From contig DKNY01000011.1 of assembly GCA_002470275.1 (NCBI GenBank), forward strand, positions 26,275 through 63,999: a stretch of 37,725 nucleotides of DNA, given 5' to 3'. The translations under genes and the position numbers were made by a program. The notes below the pieces were generated by a model. The model was not told the origin of the DNA and made no database searches. It was given only the letters and a program-made list of their open reading frames with translations. Shown one piece after another: positions 7,820 to 17,217 of this stretch (the first letter of the stretch is position 1; each line of letters begins with the position of its first letter). Source of the stretch: Gammaproteobacteria bacterium UBA7376. GTDB lineage: Bacteria; Pseudomonadota; Gammaproteobacteria; Pseudomonadales; Azotimanducaceae.

Positions 7820-8206
7820 GCGCTTGGAGAACTGCGGACGCTTGCGTGCTTTTCGGAGACCGATTTTCTTACGTTCGACAGCCCGTGCATCCCGCGTCAA
7901 GAACCCTGCCTGGCGCATGGGTTGACGAAGACTCTCGTCATAGTCAACTAACGCCCGAGCGATTCCCAATCGGATGGCTCCAGCCTGACCAGAATTTCCT
8001 CCGCCACGAACCGTCACTTTGACGTCGATGTTATCCATCATATCCACGACTTCCAGCGGTTGGCGCACCACCATTCTGGAGGTCTCGCGACCAAAAAATT
8101 CGTCGAGGGGCTGTGCATTGACCGTGATGTGGCCATTGCCTTTGGCAATGAATACCCTGGCCGTAGAAGTCTTCCTGCGCCCAGTGCCGTAGTTATATTG
8201 CGTCAT
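7817..8206 (-). CDS. rpsI: 30S ribosomal protein S9
   Basis: S9 is a small-subunit protein whose C-terminal tail reaches the P-site tRNA. The 129-residue protein starts [19 protein letters not shown] and ends in the basic KRPQFSKR tail (final Lys-Arg), both diagnostic. The GGSGQAGA-type loop is present as [18 protein letters not shown]. Its ATG directly abuts the rplM stop (TAG-ATG), with GGAG six bases before it inside rplM, so translation is likely coupled. Confidence 0.98.
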   Translation of the reverse strand: MTQYNYGTGRRKTSTARVFIAKGNGHITVNAQPLDEFFGRETSRMVVRQPLEVVDMMDNIDVKVTVRGGGNSGQAGAIRLGIARALVDYDESLRQPMRQAGFLTRDARAVERKKIGLRKARKRPQFSKR

Positions 8207-8635
8207 CTAAAGCTCCAAAACCTGCGGTTGTTGCGCCGCGTGGGGATGTTCAACACCCGCATAAACCTTCAGCTTGCGAAACATTGCCCTGCCGAGCGGA
8301 TTTTTCGGCAACATGCCCTTCACTGCGATTTCGATCATGCGCTCAGGATGCTCTGCTCTCATCTTCTCTACTGAGGTGCTGTGGATTCCCCCTGGGTATC
8401 CTGTGTGCCGCCAGTACAGCTTGCCGGTTTCTTTGTTACCCGTAACGCGTACCTTGTCCGCGTTGACCACGACGATGTAGTCGCCGGTGTCCACGTGGGG
8501 CGTAAATTCGGGCTTATGCTTCCCACGCAGGCGGCTTGCCACCTCAGTGGCCAAGCGACCCAGGGTCTTGTTCTCAGCGTCGATTAACCACCAAGATCGG
8601 ACAACATCTTGTTCCCGCATGCTTACGGTTTTCAT
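8207..8635 (-). CDS. rplM: 50S ribosomal protein L13
   Basis: L13 is an early-assembly large-subunit protein. The 142-residue sequence contains the family core [36 protein letters not shown] and [21 protein letters not shown] chose the ATG at 8635 (MKTVSM) because it matches the E. coli MKTF start and has GAGG six bases upstream; an in-frame GTG at 8647 would add four residues (MRQR). A strong-looking promoter lies upstream with a 5' leader hairpin, and rpsI follows immediately. Confidence 0.97.
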   Translation of the reverse strand: MKTVSMREQDVVRSWWLIDAENKTLGRLATEVASRLRGKHKPEFTPHVDTGDYIVVVNADKVRVTGNKETGKLYWRHTGYPGGIHSTSVEKMRAEHPERMIEIAVKGMLPKNPLGRAMFRKLKVYAGVEHPHAAQQPQVLEL

Positions 8636-8675
8636 TCTCTGCCTCACCTAGATTCCATGATGGACGAGTGCAAAA

Positions 8676-8695
8676 CGTCGCCCAAAAAAGGGACG
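8676..8695 (-). other. Hairpin at the 5' end of the rplM-rpsI leader
   Basis: On the minus strand CGTCCC-TTTTTT-GGG(C)GACG folds as a six-base-loop hairpin with one bulged C. It begins at or within a few bases of the predicted transcription start, about 40-60 bases before the rplM ATG. In E. coli the rplM-rpsI operon is known to be autoregulated by L13 through its leader; whether this hairpin serves that role is inference. Confidence 0.45.
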
Positions 8696-8698
8696 CGA

Positions 8699-8727
8699 AT
8701 GATAGAGGAGCGTATGCCGCTTTACAA
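8699..8727 (-). promoter_or_regulatory. sigma-70 promoter of rplM-rpsI
   Basis: On the minus strand a -35 box TTGTAA (8722-8727), 17-base spacer and -10 box TATCAT (8699-8704) stand in the 99-base gap between the zapE stop and the rplM start. The predicted start of transcription is near 8692-8694. Confidence 0.65.
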
Positions 8728-8734
8728 CTCGCTT

Positions 8735-9874
8735 TTAGTGGCCGCCAGGCTCTAACGCGTGATGCGCGCCGGCCAAGTACGCCTCGGACTGCATCTCTAG
8801 CAGACGGCTTTGCGTACGCTGAAACTCAAAGACCAAGCGCTCACCCTGATAGAGCTGGGCGATAGCCACTTCCGCCGAGAGGATGAGTTTCACGCCACGG
8901 TCATAAAATTCGTCAACCAGACTGATAAAGCGCCGCGCCGCATTCTCATTCTCAGCGGTAAGCACGGGTACATCGCTGATCATGACCGTGGAAAACAAAG
9001 TCGCCAGCTCAATGTAGTCATTCTGACTGCGGGGACCCTCGCAGATTTCCTGGAAGTCGAACCACACCACGTCCCCGGCCACTCGCACTGCTCTGAGGTC
9101 TCTGTTCTCGATCCTGAGAAGAATATCCTGACGCCCGGGCTCGGTTATCAAGGCTGCATAGAACGCGGCCATGTTTGCGTCTGCGGCGGCACCCAAGGGG
9201 TAGTGATACAGCGTCGCCTGCTGCAGCGTCCGCAGACGAAAATCCTGCCCCGACTCAATTTCATGTACGTCACAGTGTGCATAGAGCAGGTCTATTGCCG
9301 GCAAGAATCGAGCCCGCTGCAGGCCGTTCTGATAGAGATTCTTAGGCTCCACGTTAGATGTGGCCACGAGTACGACCCCCCTATCGAACAGCGCCTTCAT
9401 CATTTCGCCCAAAATCATCGCATCGCCGATATCACTGACGAAGAACTCATCAAAGCACAGAACGTCCCCTCGTTTGGCAAGTTCATCCGCCACGTGTTCA
9501 AGCGGATTCGCTCTGCCCGCATATTTCCCTAGACCCTGGTGAACACGACGCATGAACCGATGAAAGTGCATGCGCTGCCGGCGGTTCGATGGAAGGCAGG
9601 CACAGAACTGGTCCATCATCATCGTCTTGCCGCGGCCGACACCACCCCAGAGATAAAGACCCTTGAGCGGAGAAGGCTGGGGCGTTGCCCGGAACAACGA
9701 GCGCACGCTGTCCAAAAGGCCTAGAGGCTTGGGTTTTTCAGAAACTAGGCGGTGAAAGAGCTGATCTAACAGCGCGATGACATCGGCCTGGCTCTGGTCA
9801 GCGAGGACTTCTCCACTGGCAATCAGAGCACTATAGCTGGACGCAGGAGATGCTGACCCTGCGTTGGTATCCAT
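8735..9874 (-). CDS. zapE: Cell division ATPase ZapE (AFG1 family)
   Basis: ZapE is an AFG1-like ATPase that acts at the Z-ring late in division and in stress in E. coli. The 379-residue protein has Walker A GGVGRGKT (77-84), Walker B in DVLCFDEFFVSDIGDAM (about 138-154) and the sensor-like LVATSN. I used the ATG at 9874; a TTG at 9883 in the same frame is the alternative, and neither has a clear ribosome site. It follows hisD by about 20 bases and so may be cotranscribed with ibaG-murA-hisGD. Its position beside rplM is common in gammaproteobacteria. Confidence 0.93.
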   Translation of the reverse strand: MDTNAGSASPASSYSALIASGEVLADQSQADVIALLDQLFHRLVSEKPKPLGLLDSVRSLFRATPQPSPLKGLYLWGGVGRGKTMMMDQFCACLPSNRRQRMHFHRFMRRVHQGLGKYAGRANPLEHVADELAKRGDVLCFDEFFVSDIGDAMILGEMMKALFDRGVVLVATSNVEPKNLYQNGLQRARFLPAIDLLYAHCDVHEIESGQDFRLRTLQQATLYHYPLGAAADANMAAFYAALITEPGRQDILLRIENRDLRAVRVAGDVVWFDFQEICEGPRSQNDYIELATLFSTVMISDVPVLTAENENAARRFISLVDEFYDRGVKLILSAEVAIAQLYQGERLVFEFQRTQSRLLEMQSEAYLAGAHHALEPGGH

Positions 9875-9893
9875 CGTATTCAAATCAGCCGGC

Positions 9894-11207
9894 TCATCTA
9901 TTGCCGCGCACTCGAGCCGCTAGGGCATGGGCTTCCAAGCCCTCCGTGCCAGCCAGCAAATCGGCAGGCCCCGCCAATGCCGAGGCTCCCTCGGGAGAGA
10001 GGCGAATCACCGAGCTGCGTTTCTGAAAATCGTAAACCCCCAGGGGTGATGCGAAGCGGGCCGTACCAAAGGTTGGCAGTACGTGTGATGGCCCAGCAAG
10101 ATAATCGCCAAAGGTCTCCCCTGTGTGCGCGCCAACAAATATGGCGCCCGCGTGCTTAATACCCTCTAGCCAGCGATCCGGCTCAGCCACCGCCAGCTCG
10201 AGATGTTCGGGCGCAATTTGGTTTGCCAGCGCCACGGCTTCTTCTCTGTCTCGGCAATGGATTAATGCCCCTCTTTGTTTGAGGGAGGCCGCGATGGTCT
10301 CTCGCCGAGACATCTGCGGTAGCCTTGCCGCAATCTCTTGAGTCACCCTCTGTAAAAAGTCTGCATCCGTGGAGATCAAAATGCTCTGGGCAGAGGCATC
10401 ATGTTCAGCCTGGGAGAACAGGTCCAGCACGGCCCATTCCACCGACGTCGTGCCGTCGGCCAGCACGAGCACTTCGCTGGGGCCAGCAATCATATCGATA
10501 CCCACCTGGCCAAAGACCTGCCTCTTGGCGGCGGCGACATAGGCATTCCCTGGCCCCACAATTTTATCCACCCTGGGAATCGTTTCCGTGCCGTAGGCCA
10601 ATGCGCCAACTGCCTGAGCGCCGCCTATGCGGAACACTTTATCTGCACCACCCAAATGCAGGGCGGCCAACACCATGTCGTTTGGTGCCCCGCCAGGCGT
10701 TGGGGAAGTGACGACTATCTCGCTCACCCCGGCAACTTTTGCGGGGATAAGCGTCATCAGGACGCTAGAGGGATAGGCGGCATGACCACCCGGAACATAA
10801 ACGCCCACACGTTCCAGCGCCGAGATCCGCTGGCCCATTTCGTTGTGATATTCATCGGAGATTGTCCAAGAGGGCTCGAGCTGCCGCTCATGGAAGACTC
10901 TGATGCGTTCAGCCGCCAGCTCGAGTGCCTGTCGCGCCTCTGCATCAATTCTCCGCCAGGCATCCTCTAAAACAGACGGGGCAATCATCAGGTCCTCTAT
11001 ACTCGATGCGGCATGACCATCGAATTTTTGGGTCAGCGCGAGTAACGCCGCATCGCCGCCACGCTTGACCTGCTGGAGGATGTTGTCGACGTCCGCGTCA
11101 ACGCCGCCCCCGACCACATCCCACTGCAGCAGTTCCTCCAGCTGAGAAGAGAAATCAGCATCCTCGCTGTTAAGGACCCGCATCGCTGAGAGCTCGGCTT
11201 CGCTCAT
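9894..11207 (-). CDS. hisD: Histidinol dehydrogenase
   Basis: HisD catalyses the last two NAD-dependent oxidations of histidine synthesis (histidinol to histidine). The 437-residue protein has the GPGNAYVAAAKRQVFG signature, the zinc/substrate pair Gln266 and His269 in FSQAEHDAS, and the catalytic Glu334-His335 in APEHLEL. The ATG overlaps the hisG stop (ATGA). The aminotransferase hisC, which often follows, is not next to it; zapE is there instead. Confidence 0.97.
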   Translation of the reverse strand: MSEAELSAMRVLNSEDADFSSQLEELLQWDVVGGGVDADVDNILQQVKRGGDAALLALTQKFDGHAASSIEDLMIAPSVLEDAWRRIDAEARQALELAAERIRVFHERQLEPSWTISDEYHNEMGQRISALERVGVYVPGGHAAYPSSVLMTLIPAKVAGVSEIVVTSPTPGGAPNDMVLAALHLGGADKVFRIGGAQAVGALAYGTETIPRVDKIVGPGNAYVAAAKRQVFGQVGIDMIAGPSEVLVLADGTTSVEWAVLDLFSQAEHDASAQSILISTDADFLQRVTQEIAARLPQMSRRETIAASLKQRGALIHCRDREEAVALANQIAPEHLELAVAEPDRWLEGIKHAGAIFVGAHTGETFGDYLAGPSHVLPTFGTARFASPLGVYDFQKRSSVIRLSPEGASALAGPADLLAGTEGLEAHALAARVRGNR

Positions 11208-11881
11208 AACGGCACGCCCTCGGGGGGAACTGCCTGGTTTTCCTCGATTGAGTCCAGATTCACCACGGCATCAAGCTGCTGGATGAGGTACTGCACCTCG
11301 CTAAACTTGGTTTTCATAGAGGCTCTGTTGACGATTAAGCGCGTGCTGATATCGCATATTTTCTCCAGGGGCGTAAGCCCGTTCGCGCGCAGGGTATTGC
11401 CGGTATCCACAATGTCTACAATGCAGTCTGCGAGCCCGAGCAGCGGGGCAATTTCCAATGCGCCGGAAAGCTTGATTAGGGAAACCTGGCGGCCCTGGCC
11501 CTGATAGTAGTGCCGAGCAATGTTCATGAACTTAGTCGCGACTCGGAGTACGCCGGGCGGTTCCGCCACATCGACCTGCGCGGCTGTCATCATGGCGCAG
11601 CGCCCGATACCCAGGTCGAGTCGCTCATAGAAGCTCATCGCTGAACCATACTCGAGGATCGTATCCTTACCCGTGATACCCACATCCGCGACCCCGTTTT
11701 CCACGTAGGTGGGCACGTCGGCCGAGCGCGCAATGATCAAGCGGTGCCCGCCCGTCAGACTGTTAAAAATTAACTTCCGAGATTTATCCGGAGATTCTTC
11801 CGGTTGTATCCTGCAGCGAGCCAACAGGGGCAGGCATTCTTCTAAGATGCGGCCTTTGTTTAAGGCGATAACTAAACCCAT
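11204..11881 (-). CDS. hisG: ATP phosphoribosyltransferase, short form
   Basis: HisG performs the first, regulated step of histidine synthesis, joining ATP and PRPP. At 225 residues it ends soon after the catalytic domain and lacks the C-terminal ACT-like regulatory domain of the long form, so by family rules it should work as a complex with a separate HisZ subunit. Typical stretches are ALNKGRILEECLPLL, DVGITGKD and the PRPP-site DIVDTGNTLRANGL. hisZ is not in this window. It follows murA by 43 bases and overlaps hisD by 4. Confidence 0.96.
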   Translation of the reverse strand: MGLVIALNKGRILEECLPLLARCRIQPEESPDKSRKLIFNSLTGGHRLIIARSADVPTYVENGVADVGITGKDTILEYGSAMSFYERLDLGIGRCAMMTAAQVDVAEPPGVLRVATKFMNIARHYYQGQGRQVSLIKLSGALEIAPLLGLADCIVDIVDTGNTLRANGLTPLEKICDISTRLIVNRASMKTKFSEVQYLIQQLDAVVNLDSIEENQAVPPEGVPL

Positions 11882-11924
11882 GCGTTTCTTTATGACTCCA
11901 CTCTAGTCTTCGTATTTGTCTGCG

Positions 11925-13417
<1,493 letters not shown>

Positions 13418-13745
13418 ACTTACCTATCAATCGCCGTTACCCATGTCGGGCTGCGCTATGTTACTCAAATCAGGCGCGTACCGTGCGATATTTCAGCGCC
13501 AGCATCCATACCCAGGGCTGCCCCAAGGGAAACCGGTGTTTTGCTATCTGTATTCTCATTCTGCCTCGCTTGGCGAAGACGCTGGGAAAGACTAAGCTCC
13601 GCCAACGAGCAATGATTTAGGTAAGGCCATCACACCGCTCGCATAAGTAATGCTGCCGGAACCTGATCAAAAGCGCCTGTTGCGCCATGCTAAAACGACC
13701 CATGATCACGACAGCACAAAAGCATAAGACAAGGATACCGGTTTC
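13418..13745. other. Divergent intergenic region between ibaG and yrbG
   Basis: This 328-base gap separates the minus-strand ibaG-murA-his series from the plus-strand yrbG-kdsC-lpt series. It must hold promoters for both, but I find no confident -35/-10 pair. An AAGGA ribosome site lies ten bases before the yrbG ATG. In E. coli the same junction contains mlaFEDCB; none is present. Short minus-strand reading frames (13630 downward, then 13605-13465 in another frame) exist but cannot be supported as a gene. Confidence 0.6.
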
Positions 13746-14708
13746 ATGTGGCTCGAATTAACCCTATTAATTGTTGGCTTTGTCGCGCTGATCTGGAGCG
13801 CCGATAAGTTTTTAGCAGGCGCTGCGGCCACCGCGGCGAATTTTGGTGTCTCAAAAATGCTGATTGGGCTGACCGTTGTTTCTATCGGCACCTCTGCACC
13901 AGAAATCGTTGTCGCCGTCATGGCCGCGTTAGAAGGTAATCCACTCCTCGCCATCGGCAACGCCATTGGGTCCAATATTGCCAACATCGGCCTGGTGCTG
14001 GGTATTGCTGCCATCATCACGCCCCTCTCCTTTTCGCAGACTGTTCGCAAAAGAGAACTGCCCTGGCTGCTTGGGGCGACCTTCCTCGCCGTCGCGTTGA
14101 TGTTCGATAAATACCTCGGTTTTACGGACAGTTTGATTCTGCTCTTAGGCCTTAGCTATATCCTTTGGCGGCTCTTCAAATCTCAGCAGGATGTGGAGGT
14201 AGAGGACGACCCCATCGAGGATGAACTCGCCGAGCTGCCAGAACTCACCCGTGGCAGGGGCTTGCTGTGGTTACTCATCGGCCTCGCCGTACTGTTAGGA
14301 GCCGCGCAGCTGCTTGTCTATGCCGCGACCACCATCGCGCTAAAGCTAGGCGTGAGCAGCATGATTATCGGTCTGACCATTGTGGCAATCGGGACCAGCT
14401 TGCCGGAGCTGGCGGCCACCGCAGGCTCTGCCATGAAGGGCTATTCCGATATCGCCATCGGCAACATCGTCGGATCCAACATTTTAAACATCCTCGCAGT
14501 ACTCGCCGTCCCTGGCCTAATTGCCGGCTCTTCTCTGGATTTTGCGGCACTTTGGCGAGATGCCGGCATGATGCTGGCGCTAACGCTGATGTTGGCTTTC
14601 TTCGCCTACGGCATCAATTCTCGTGCCGTGATCACCCGCTTTGAAGGTTCCGTCCTGCTGATGGCATGGGTTGGCTATAACCTCCTCTTGGTGTTTCAGG
14701 CGCGATGA
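13746..14708 (+). CDS. yrbG: Calcium/sodium antiporter, YrbG family
   Basis: This is an inner-membrane CaCA-superfamily cation exchanger. The 320-residue protein has about ten hydrophobic segments in two inverted halves. Each half carries the alpha-repeat motifs: GTSAPEI with GNAIGSNIANIG in the first, and GTSLPEL with GNIVGSNILNIL in the second. An acidic loop (DVEVEDDPIEDELAELPE) connects them. The start ATG has AAGGA ten bases upstream. It overlaps kdsC by ATGA; in E. coli kdsD stands between the two. The transported ions are inferred from the family. Confidence 0.92.
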   Translation: MWLELTLLIVGFVALIWSADKFLAGAAATAANFGVSKMLIGLTVVSIGTSAPEIVVAVMAALEGNPLLAIGNAIGSNIANIGLVLGIAAIITPLSFSQTVRKRELPWLLGATFLAVALMFDKYLGFTDSLILLLGLSYILWRLFKSQQDVEVEDDPIEDELAELPELTRGRGLLWLLIGLAVLLGAAQLLVYAATTIALKLGVSSMIIGLTIVAIGTSLPELAATAGSAMKGYSDIAIGNIVGSNILNILAVLAVPGLIAGSSLDFAALWRDAGMMLALTLMLAFFAYGINSRAVITRFEGSVLLMAWVGYNLLLVFQAR

Positions 14709-15229
14709 CCGATCACCCTAAAATCAACGAATCTGCCTCGCAGGTAAGAGGCGTTGTTTTGGACGTCGACGGCGTCTTAACCGATGGCCGCATCATCTAC
14801 GCCGATAACGGCTCAGAAGCCAAACAGTTTCATGTTCGAGATGGGGCGAGCATCAAGCTCCTAGCGGCGAACGGCATCCCCGCCGCCATCATCACGGGTA
14901 GGCGGTCCGAGGTTGTTTCAAGGCGGGCAAAGGAATTGGGCATCAGCCACGTGATACAGGGTGCCGCTAATAAACCCGATGCTCTGAGTCAATTGATCAG
15001 CGAAGGGTTTCCTGACGAAGGCCTCTGCGCAATCGGCGACGATATTCAGGACCTAGCTCTCTTCGACCACCCGGCTGTCTGCCTCACCGCAACGGTTGCC
15101 GACGCACACCCAGCGGTCAGGCAAGCGGCGGACATGATTACCTTAGGCGCGGGCGGGAGCGGGGTCGTCGTCGAATTAGCTGAAGTTCTCCTCAGGGCGC
15201 AGGGAAAGTGGCCCTTCGTTGAATCATGA
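14705..15229 (+). CDS. kdsC: 3-deoxy-D-manno-octulosonate 8-phosphate phosphatase
   Basis: KdsC removes phosphate from Kdo-8-P in the pathway to the Kdo sugars of LPS. The 174-residue HAD-family protein (class C0, no cap, tetramer-forming in relatives) shows motif I DVDGVLTDG (nucleophile Asp20, acid Asp22), motif II Thr in IITGR, Lys90 in NKPDAL and motif IV GDDIQDL (Asp112-Asp113). It overlaps both yrbG and lptC by ATGA. kdsD, which makes arabinose-5-phosphate for the same pathway, is missing from its usual place just upstream. Confidence 0.96.
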   Translation: MTDHPKINESASQVRGVVLDVDGVLTDGRIIYADNGSEAKQFHVRDGASIKLLAANGIPAAIITGRRSEVVSRRAKELGISHVIQGAANKPDALSQLISEGFPDEGLCAIGDDIQDLALFDHPAVCLTATVADAHPAVRQAADMITLGAGGSGVVVELAEVLLRAQGKWPFVES

Positions 15230-15876
15230 CCGAGCAATCCCCGGTTGAATCGTCGGCACGCAAACAGCGCCAGTGGCCTGTCTTGGTCTTCGCGGCCATG
15301 CTGCTTTTGCTTGGCTTAGAGGCGCTCAATCGATTTGTTGGAACCTCTAGCCTGCCTGGAGCCTTAACGGCCGACACGAGAACCGACCGGGATGAGCCGG
15401 ATAGCCGCGCCACCGATATTCGCTATCAAATTTTCGACAAGCAGGGAGAGCTTCGTTACCGAGTCCAGGCAGCGACGATGCTTCAGTTTCTTGATGATCG
15501 ACAGGTTCAGCTAACCTCGCCCTATGTCGCTCTCCGTGCGGGGTTGGACACCACGTGGAATATCCAAGCGAAGCGTGGCACCGTGTTACGCACGCAGAAT
15601 GATCGCGACGAGGTAGAGGATGAAATGCGCTTGGTGGAAAACATTCTAGTCACGAGAAGCCAAGGCCCACAGGGCGCAGCGGACCTGATTGAACTGCGCG
15701 GTTCGACCTTAACGGTCTGGCCCCAACGACAGCGGGCGCAAAGCACAAATCCAATCACGGTCACCACCTCTCTTTTTCGCACCGAAGCCCCTGGGCTTGA
15801 AATTGACCTGAATTCAAACGTCCTGCGCTTTCCCGCGCGCTCGGGACGCCGCGTCATCACCAGGGTATTGTTATGA
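15226..15876 (+). CDS. lptC: LPS export protein LptC
   Basis: LptC is the bitopic inner-membrane protein that receives LPS from LptB2FG and hands it to LptA. The 216-residue protein has one N-terminal membrane helix (about 17-36) and a periplasmic beta-jellyroll with YQIFDKQGELRYRVQA and the conserved TSPYVAL-type strand. It is diverged, as LptC usually is, but position and topology support the call. It overlaps kdsC and lptA by ATGA on both sides. Confidence 0.9.
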   Translation: MTEQSPVESSARKQRQWPVLVFAAMLLLLGLEALNRFVGTSSLPGALTADTRTDRDEPDSRATDIRYQIFDKQGELRYRVQAATMLQFLDDRQVQLTSPYVALRAGLDTTWNIQAKRGTVLRTQNDRDEVEDEMRLVENILVTRSQGPQGAADLIELRGSTLTVWPQRQRAQSTNPITVTTSLFRTEAPGLEIDLNSNVLRFPARSGRRVITRVLL

Positions 15877-16466
15877 CCATGAGACCTTCGCGCATAACTA
15901 TTGAATTCTGCATCACAGAGTCTAAGCGATTGGCAACCTGTCTTCGGGTGCTAATCGCCGCCAGCCTCTGCGGTGTCGCTCCGTGGGCACCCGCCGCCGC
16001 TGGGGGCGAGCTTCTGGTTGATGGGGCGACTGCCGTCTACGATGGAAAAACCAACACCATTAGCTACTCGGGCGGCGTAGAGGCCAGTCTCGAGGGCATG
16101 CGTTTGCAGGGCGATCAACTGGTGGTGCAAATGGTCGATGAAGTGGCGACAAGCATTACCACCGTTGGCGAGCCAGCACGCTTCATCAAAGACGTGGATG
16201 CGCCAAGGGAAGAAGGAACCCGGGCCAGAGCCACCACCATTGTCTACTACCCCCGTAAAAATACCCTTGAGCTAAAGGGCCAAGCGGTTTTAACCCAGGG
16301 AAACAATGAAATTGCGAGCCCTTCGATCCGCTACAACATCGAAGAGGATGCCGTTCAAGCAGGCGGCGACGCTGGGGCAAGTGATCAACGGGTACGCATT
16401 CAGCTCAACCTACCCGAACAGGCGCGCTCGGATGAAGAGCCTCCCTCCGATAAGGGACGGCAATGA
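15873..16466 (+). CDS. lptA: LPS transport periplasmic protein LptA
   Basis: LptA forms the periplasmic bridge that carries LPS to the outer membrane. The 197-residue precursor has an unusually long N-terminal region before the hydrophobic stretch, with signal cleavage likely after Ala43 (AAA then GGELLVDG). The mature part has the repeated beta-strand pattern of the OstA/LptA fold ([34 protein letters not shown]). A second ATG two codons in is possible. AGGG precedes the chosen start. It overlaps lptB by ATGA. Confidence 0.92.
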   Translation: MTMRPSRITIEFCITESKRLATCLRVLIAASLCGVAPWAPAAAGGELLVDGATAVYDGKTNTISYSGGVEASLEGMRLQGDQLVVQMVDEVATSITTVGEPARFIKDVDAPREEGTRARATTIVYYPRKNTLELKGQAVLTQGNNEIASPSIRYNIEEDAVQAGGDAGASDQRVRIQLNLPEQARSDEEPPSDKGRQ

Positions 16467-17188
16467 AGCTGAGCGCCAGATGCCTTCGCAAATCCTATCG
16501 CGCAACGACGGTTGTCGAGAATGTCTCCCTGGAGGTTACCCAAGGCGAGATTGTTGGCCTGTTGGGGCCAAACGGTGCGGGCAAGACAACTTGCTTTCAT
16601 ATGCTGGTCGGTCTCATCCGAGCTGATGAAGGCAATATATCCATCGGTGAACAAGACTTAACGACAGCCGCTGTTGATCGCCGGGCGAAAGCGGGCCTGG
16701 GCTACCTGCCTCAAGAAGCAAGCGTGTTTAGAGGTCTCTCCGTCAGCGACAACCTGCGCGCCACCCTCCAGCTCAATGAAGCCCTGAACCCGGATCAACA
16801 GCAAAGGCGCCTCGAAGCACTCTTGGCCGAATTCGGCCTTACCTCGATTCAGAACACCCTGGGCCATCGCCTGAGTGGGGGGGAGCGACGACGGCTCGAG
16901 ATCGCTCGCGCCCTGGCCACGGACCCGGCGTTCATTCTACTCGACGAGCCCTTTGCTGGCGTCGATCCAATATCCGTTAAAGACATCAAGAGTGAGATCA
17001 ACGACCTCTCCCGGCGGGGTATCGGGATTCTCATTACTGACCATAATGTTCGGGAAACGCTCGATATTTGCCATCGCGCGTACATCGTTCACCAAGGCAG
17101 TATCATCGCCCAGGGTTCCCCCACCGAAATTTTAGATAGCTCGATCGTGAGAAAAGTATATCTTGGCAATGAATTTTCCAGTCAATAA
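16463..17188 (+). CDS. lptB: LPS export ABC transporter ATPase LptB
   Basis: LptB powers LPS extraction from the inner membrane together with LptF and LptG, which are encoded elsewhere. The 241-residue protein has Walker A GPNGAGKT (35-42), signature LSGGE (137-141), Walker B with Asp161-Glu162 in [13 protein letters not shown] and the switch His194 in [11 protein letters not shown]. The Q-loop is YLPQEASVF. It ends 29 bases before rpoN, the conserved lptB-rpoN pair. Confidence 0.98.
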   Translation: MKLSARCLRKSYRATTVVENVSLEVTQGEIVGLLGPNGAGKTTCFHMLVGLIRADEGNISIGEQDLTTAAVDRRAKAGLGYLPQEASVFRGLSVSDNLRATLQLNEALNPDQQQRRLEALLAEFGLTSIQNTLGHRLSGGERRRLEIARALATDPAFILLDEPFAGVDPISVKDIKSEINDLSRRGIGILITDHNVRETLDICHRAYIVHQGSIIAQGSPTEILDSSIVRKVYLGNEFSSQ

Positions 17189-17217
17189 GGAAATTCTGAG
17201 CAAAGGGACAAAATAAC

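Noticed and set aside
8636..8647. GTG start for rplM at 8647
   Set aside because: L13 proteins begin at MKT, and the GAGG ribosome site is spaced for the ATG at 8635.
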